From: Solanum dulcamara
Lineage: Eukaryota > Streptophyta > Magnoliopsida > Solanales > Solanaceae
Assembly: GCF_947179165.1 (NCBI RefSeq)
Contig: NC_077240.1
Location: 77,698,001-77,762,000 of the forward strand
Reading direction: 5' to 3'
DNA length: 64,000 nt
Shown one piece after another: positions 58,381 through 64,000 of this stretch (within the stretch, counting starts at the first letter, position 1; every line of letters starts with the position of its first letter). Both the position numbers and the translations under genes were made by a program. The notes beneath the pieces are model-generated. The model did no database searches and had not been told where the DNA came from. It was given only the letters and a program-made list of their open reading frames with translations.

Positions 58381-58709
58381 CTCACTATTTATATGTCATC
58401 CTTACTAAAAATAGATGGTCCTTAATGAGTATTTAGTATTTCACAAAATTATTGCATAAATGACATTATTCTTCTTATTTTATCATTGTGAGTTAATAGC
58501 ATTGGAAATATATATTTGATCAACATAAAAAAATTAAGTAGATAGTTTATGTCCATTGATCAAATTAATTAATCAAAATAAATTAATTTATGTTCATTAA
58601 TTGAAAATTTCAAAAAAAAATATTAAATAAGGATAGAATAGTAAACTTCCTTAGTTTCTTAATGCACGTGAAATCTAAAATGATAACATATAAATAGGAA
58701 CAGAGAGAG
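58381..58709. mobile_element. Stowaway-like MITE copy 2, flanked by TA
   Basis: Closely similar along its length to copy 1, only 20 bp away, in the same orientation. The left terminus is shortened (CTCACTATTTATATGTC); the right is intact (ATAAATAGGAACAGAGAGAG). Confidence 0.75.
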
Positions 58710-59142
58710 TAAATCATTTCGCATGATAAAAATATTCTTTTCATGCAAGCATGATTTTTTTTTTTTTTTTTTGCAAAAATTAAAATGATGATCTTTTTTA
58801 TAAAATATAAATTTATGGGTCAATTTTTCCTTTTTATATAAAATTTAAAATAATCATAATTTGACATTTCAAATCATACTTTTTTAAAATTTGTGATTTA
58901 AAATTATAATTTCAAAATCGCACATTAAATTAAAGCTTGGTTTCATGGGATAAAATATGTATGCCAAAAAAATTTGGTGGATTGAATATGAAATCATGAT
59001 ATAAGAAGTGAAATATTACATCATTAAAAAAAATTAGATGCATGGAGTTTACATGAAGAACAACACTAGTACTTGAGCTCATATTGGAAGAAATTGAATT
59101 TTGTTAAAAGTATATATCCCTTGGACTTTAGAGAGCACAGAT
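58710..59142. other. Gene-free AT-rich spacer
   Basis: Contains a T run near 58758. No coding region supported. Confidence 0.5.
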
Positions 59143-59245
59143 ATATCATACATGAAAGACAAGAAATTGGTAAATTATCATACATGAAAGACAGGAAATT
59201 GGTAAATATTTAACATGAAAGACAGGAAATTGGTAAATATTTAAT
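59143..59245. repeat. Three-copy minisatellite
   Basis: Three adjacent ~32-bp units of ACATGAAAGACAGGAAATTG then GTAAAT. It abuts the left end of the foldback element. Confidence 0.88.
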
Positions 59246-59246
59246 G

Positions 59247-60151
59247 GAAAAAGGTCAAAATTATCCTTAAACTATTTGAAATATTTAACTATTTTTGGGA
59301 TCAAATATACCCTCGCCGTTATCAAAAGAGACCACAAATACCCTTCCACTTAACGGTTGGCCGTTAAAGCTAACGTTGCAGTGCCACATGGAAAAAAATA
59401 TCCACATGGACGACCACGTCAGCCTCTCTTCTTCTTCCTCTTTAGTTCAGGGATATTTTTGACACTTTTTTTTATAATTTTATTTTTAAAAATTTTTTCT
59501 ACACCACCACATACCCCCTCCCTCCACAACCCCACCCACTTTTTTTAATTATTAATTATTATTTTGTTAAATTTTTTACAACATCACAAACCCCCAACAT
59601 CCCCCGTCCGATTTTTTTATAAAAATTTAATTTTTTCTTGAAATTTTCTACACCACTACATACCCAGCGCCCATCCCCTCACCAAAGAAAAAAATTCTTA
59701 AAACAAGTTTTAAAAGTTATTTTTTTGGATTTTTACACCCCCCCACTCCATGAGCCCCCCCCCTCCCACACTCTACCATCCCCTTCAAATTTTTAAATTT
59801 TTGTAGAAAATTTTTAAAAATAATAATTAATAATTAAAAAAGTAGATGAGATTGTGGAGGGAGGGAGTATGTGATGGTGGTGAAGGAAAATTAGAAAAAA
59901 AATATTAAAATTATAAAAAAGAGTCAAAAATACTCCTAAACTAAATAGAAAAAAGGAGAGAGGCTGGCGTGGCCGTCCATGTGGATATTTTTTTCCATAT
60001 GGAACTGTCACATCAGCTTTAACGGCCAACTGTTAATTAAAAGGGTATTTGTGATCTCTTTTGGTAACGGGAGGGTATTTGATTTCAAAAATAGTTGAAG
60101 GATATATTTGAGCTATTTTGAATAGTTTGAGGGTAATTTTGCCCTTTTTTT
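59247..60151. mobile_element. Long-TIR foldback element, possibly Mutator-like (about 900 bp)
   Basis: The left arm (about 59247-59550) and right arm (about 59840-60151) are inverted copies. The left reads GGTCAAAATTATCCTTAAAC and the right, complemented, GGGCAAAATTACCCTCAAAC. The arms are so alike that both encode a chance frame starting MAVKA and sharing KKYPHGRPRQP. The centre is C/T-rich. Possible TSD-like AATATTTAA / AACATTTAA at the ends. No transposase gene. Confidence 0.75.
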
Positions 60152-60227
60152 AAACATTTAAGGATACAACTATTGTAGTGACACAAATATACCTAATATA
60201 TAAACATATTCTTTAATTTAACTTCAG

Positions 60228-60230
<3 letters not shown>

Positions 60231-60280
<50 letters not shown>
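60231..60280. repeat. (AT)25 microsatellite
   Basis: An uninterrupted 50-bp AT dinucleotide run. Confidence 0.97.
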
Positions 60281-60282
<2 letters not shown>

Positions 60283-62583
60283 TCCAATTTTAATCGTGTA
60301 CAAATACATACTTAAATTTATATCCGGCAATTTGTATTTAGAGGGAAACTTTGTCATCTCAAAGAATAAGTGAATCTTCCTTTGCATGCGGATCTTAAAA
60401 TCGTGAATCTTTTGATGCCAGTAGCTGCTTTCTGCTCTCCTTATTAGTGCCAACTCCGCTAGGTATTGAAAGGGAGTCTTCTACAAGTCGCATTACTGAT
60501 CAATAACCCGATTTTGAAAGCAGTTGAGATGCCTTTTCTGATAGAACCTTTTTGTTGAACAAGTAAACACAAGTAGGATTGCATAAAGAACTGTAGCTGG
60601 AACTATCAAAGGTTGTTATAGTGCGACAAGTGTTTATTTATCTTTGATTAAATATCTTAATATTTGAGTTATGAATATAAAGTTGTATTCGATAAAAAAT
60701 GTTTTATTCTTAATAGTGAAATTTTTTAATACAAATTTAAATTAATCAAACTTCAATAGAAATATATACGATAAGTAAGAATATTTTTATAAATATATTT
60801 GTTATTGGGATATGGGACAAGTGGGGGTGGGGTATAGCAAAACCTGCAGCATTGGGGAATGTGTAGTTTGCCTTTTTGTTTCAAAAAAAAGTTGTCTTTA
60901 TCTTACTTTCTTCTGTCTATATTTTTGGTGGCATTTGGCCTTTCATATAATTGGATAAAACAGCTGACTAGGACTATTTGAATTCATTTTCAGTGTTTCA
61001 AAATTTCAACAAGATACAATTTTTAATTAGATTGATTTTAAAAGTTTTATTTGTATATGTAATTTTATTTTTTAAATAGTATATCTATTTTTACACGTGT
61101 TAAGAGCACTATTTTGAAAAGAAATGATATTGACCTAGGAACACTGCTTTTAAAAGAGTTATATTGGTTACCCATGGGTATTTTGTTTTATAGAGATATC
61201 TAATAAGTTGTTTAAGAAAATAGCTCAATGGTCAAAAAGAGATAAAAATGAGAGAAAAAATGATTAATTGATTTCTTCATTGAATCCAATCTACTTTTTT
61301 CATATAGAACTCAAAAACTTTATAGCAAAACTAAATACATGAGTCATTGTTATTTTTGTAAGAAAACTAATAAATACTACCTCTATCACAATTTAATGGC
61401 CAACTTAAATTTTGTCGAGAATAAGATTGTTCAAATTGAATATTAAATCACATCAACTTTATGAGAACTATTTAAATTATTTGATCAAAATCTATTAATT
61501 ATAGATATGTAAATTAGATAGTCCTGAATTTGATTGTTCCTCATTAACTTTTTGAGAACTATTTGAAAAGAGGAGTTTGCCTGTGTGAATGTTAAGATGT
61601 AGAGAATATCAAGTAAAATTAAAATCAGTCAACTTGAAAAGATGATGTCGATTAAATTACATCATCAAAATGGAAATAAAGTGATCGTTGTCAAAATATA
61701 ATTATTCAATAAAGTTGGGATCACACGAAAAGTGTGGTGAGAGTACCAATTTGCAAATGGAATTCAATCTAATGATTATTATTTTAAATAGGGATTTGTC
61801 ATCTAAATTATACTATGATGTTTGTATCAAGAATTAAAAACAAACTAAGGCTATGGTTTCTAATTATCGTAATTCAAATAGATAATTCACTATTAACTCA
61901 TTCAGATGTGTTCATTATACAAAATTAACGAATCTATTCGTCTTCTAAAGCATCTCAACTCAATTAGAAGAATTTCAAACTAAGTCCTTCGGGTACTTAG
62001 GTGCACATTAATTTATTCATTATCATATGTCTCAGGTTAACTATCCTATCTCTAGCTCAAGGGGTTGGTGGCCCCAATCCTGGTTAATGATCTTTTTTCC
62101 TAATCTTAGCTTCTTTTGTCAAGCAAGTTAAAATACATATGAGTTCTTAATGTTTGCAACTATTAAAAAATCAAACTTTACAAAAGAATCTTGATACACA
62201 ACAATCACATCATTATTGCTAAGATTTTAATAGGAAGAAACCATCATCCTTAATTATCTTATACTCTAACTTTCATAACCCCAATTATGAAATTTAACAA
62301 CTCATAACTAGTTGCGAATAACAATAAAAGTAATTAAAATAACTAAAGAATATTAAGATGAAAAGAAATAAACTAAATATTTGATTAATGCAACTATGAT
62401 AAGAATATCAAGTTCGTACTACAGTAGTTTTCTATGAAAGCAGTAAACTAAAGTTAAGAATAATTATGGAGTAGTTTGTAGAAAAGAATAATGAAAACTA
62501 TTTACTAATTGCAGCTCGTAACCCTAAAATCGTTATCCTTATGATCTACTTATAATAATGGGAAGAAAATTCTAATTCCAATA
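60281..62583. other. Gene-free AT-rich region
   Basis: No coding region supported. A weaker G-quadruplex motif is at 60807-60832. The text around 61700-62560 (GGTGGCCCCAATCCTGG near 62068) looks like an old transposon flank, but termini were not found. Confidence 0.5.
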
Positions 62584-64000
62584 TGTAACGATTTGTTTTT
62601 GTCGTTAGGGATAGGTCAATGGAGAAGGATTTCGGCCCCAAAAACTTCGGGTAGTAACTTCAAAAAATTTGAGCCTAGACTAAACTTGGACGAATTTTGA
62701 CTCAGGTAAAGTCTAGGGTGATCAAGTGAATGATGAGAAGTCAAATTTATAATTTGATTGGACAGGCTGATATCCAAGACAATAGAAGTAATTACGGCTT
62801 CGCGAAATCATATTCGTGCGAGTAAAACTCTCAGAATCGAATTTGGCGTGAAGAGTATAATTTTAATGCGTCTTTGGAAGGGGTATGTTGAAAAATGAGG
62901 ACTTGGAAACTCCGAGCTCACTATTTCTGCATATCCCACCAGAGCGGGACTATTCCCGCTAGAGCGGAAAAGACCAGAAATGGTCTTTTCTGCAACAATC
63001 AGTTTCTAAAATCCCAAGAGGCGACCTAGGGCGATTTTCATTGATTTTCACGAATTTTCACACTTAAGGTAAGGTTTTTACTCCCTAGATTTATAATTTG
63101 ATTCTTAGAAACTAAAAGTAGGGGTGATAATCATTGGGGGAGCGTTTGAACTGAAAATCTATGGTGGGAAATAGCCCTAGGGTAAGATTAGGATCATGAG
63201 TTTGGCCTAGGGAATGAAATTGTGTTATATTTCTGGATAGTTAGGCCATTGTATTGATCCTTGGTATGTATTTAATGTTTCTAGACCAAGAACGAGAAGA
63301 ACGAACCCAGAAAAGGAAGACTCTTGCATTGTAAGGTTGTGAAAGCTTTAATTTGAGGTAGGTGATGATTTAGTTTCCCATATATATTTCATATACTTGT
63401 TAAATTGCTTCATGATATGCATGTGTGTATATGAATAAGGAAACATGCTAGGTTATGCGTGATATGATCACTTCCTGGGCTGTTATTGTGATGAACCTGT
63501 TCTTGGTGGTATAAATATTGTAAACATTGAATGTTCTTGTGGTTGTGATATCTTGGGATCGGGTGTCACATTTCGACACATAATTTGGATTAAGTATCAT
63601 ATTTTGATACGTATTTGGATCGGGTGTCACGTTTTGACACATACTTAGATCGGGTGTCACGTTCCAACACAAAGTTGATTGTTTGTAAGTTCCTTGTGTG
63701 AAATTATAGTATGTGGAAGACATTGAGTTGTGATATTGAGATGTTGTTGACTTATTCTGTATATGTATGCCTATTGCGTTGGATTTACTTGTTTATGATC
63801 CGCTTACTGGTTAACCGCGTGATCCTACCAGTACACCATTGTCTTTTGTATACTGATACTACACTTGCTCTGCCTTTTTGTTGAGTACATGACATATTCA
63901 GCCGATTATGGAGAAACCTCGTCTAGAGAAGTTATTGTGTTTTCGAGTTCAGGGGTGAGCTGTTCCTTCAGGCTGCCGTGGACTCTACCGTTATTCTAGT
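62584..64000 (+). mobile_element. Ty3/gypsy LTR, 5' part, cut by window edge
   Basis: Starts TGTAACGATTTGTTTTTGTCG, a form of the TGTAACGACC LTR start. In order it shows palindromic AGCGGGA-CTAT-TCCCGCT (about 62953), donor-like AAG|GTAAGG at 63069, and a four-unit tandem array (63557-63676). The 3' end lies outside the window, so solo or full-length status is unknown. Confidence 0.75.
63557..63676. repeat. ~31-bp tandem array in the last gypsy LTR
   Basis: Four units of GATCGGGTGTCACGTTTTGA then CACATA. Each unit contains an internal inverted GTGTCA...TGACAC. The second unit is diverged (AAGTATCAT). Confidence 0.88.

Noticed and set aside
59357..60029. Two related MAVKA... proteins on opposite strands as a gene pair
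   Set aside because: They are mirror readings of the two arms of one foldback element; low-complexity tails and no domain.
63557..63676. Another ~31-bp array as CRISPR or centromeric satellite
   Set aside because: Only four units, inside an LTR; too short and local for a satellite.

Overview
This is a stretch of a plant nuclear genome, very probably Solanaceae (Solanum-like). The evidence is spliced plant genes (a PR-2 type glucanase and a CCCH/RRM protein), AT-rich spacers full of MITEs, a TS-like and an Au-like SINE, and long Ty3/gypsy LTRs of the TGTAA...TGACA type. No bacterial, organellar or viral genes, rRNA genes or functional tRNA genes were seen. All boundaries below were read by eye from target-site duplications (TSDs), splice sites and paralogue comparison.

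Region 1 (1-19 kb) is nested retrotransposons. A gypsy LTR end and an RTE LINE fragment are followed by a decayed outer Copia element (2.75-18.9 kb). Copia A (3321-8188, TSD ATCAT) and Copia B (8941-18480, TSD GGTGC) are inserted in the outer element. A 3.3-kb gypsy solo LTR (12062-15370, TSD TTTAC) is inserted in the pol gene of Copia B.

Region 2 (19-44 kb) is a relic beta-1,3-glucanase (GH17) cluster. One copy is intact (minus strand, 24037-25664, two exons). One is a broken plus-strand copy (30836-44218). One is only a promoter/intron ghost (about 19195-19480). The broken copy has a gypsy solo LTR in its intron, a 9.4-kb LINE in exon 2, a second solo LTR inside that LINE, a TA repeat grown next to the proton-donor motif, and the catalytic nucleophile Glu changed to Lys. 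Another gypsy solo LTR (20427-23163) and a Copia B family solo LTR (26566-27270) lie between the copies.

Region 3 (44-64 kb) holds the one other host gene, a seven-exon CCCH zinc-finger/RRM protein (minus strand, 49740-53458). It is surrounded by AT-rich spacer with hAT, Stowaway, CACTA-like and long-TIR foldback elements, a TS-like SINE and two G-quadruplex motifs. The window ends inside another gypsy LTR that starts at 62584.

The two host genes have no evident functional link. The most interesting pattern is that five separate gypsy LTRs share one layout despite different sequence: TGTNA start, then a cluster of CpG-rich palindromes, then a consensus 5' splice donor. I saw no clearly new cellular system; the novelty is in transposon architecture and the decay of the glucanase cluster.
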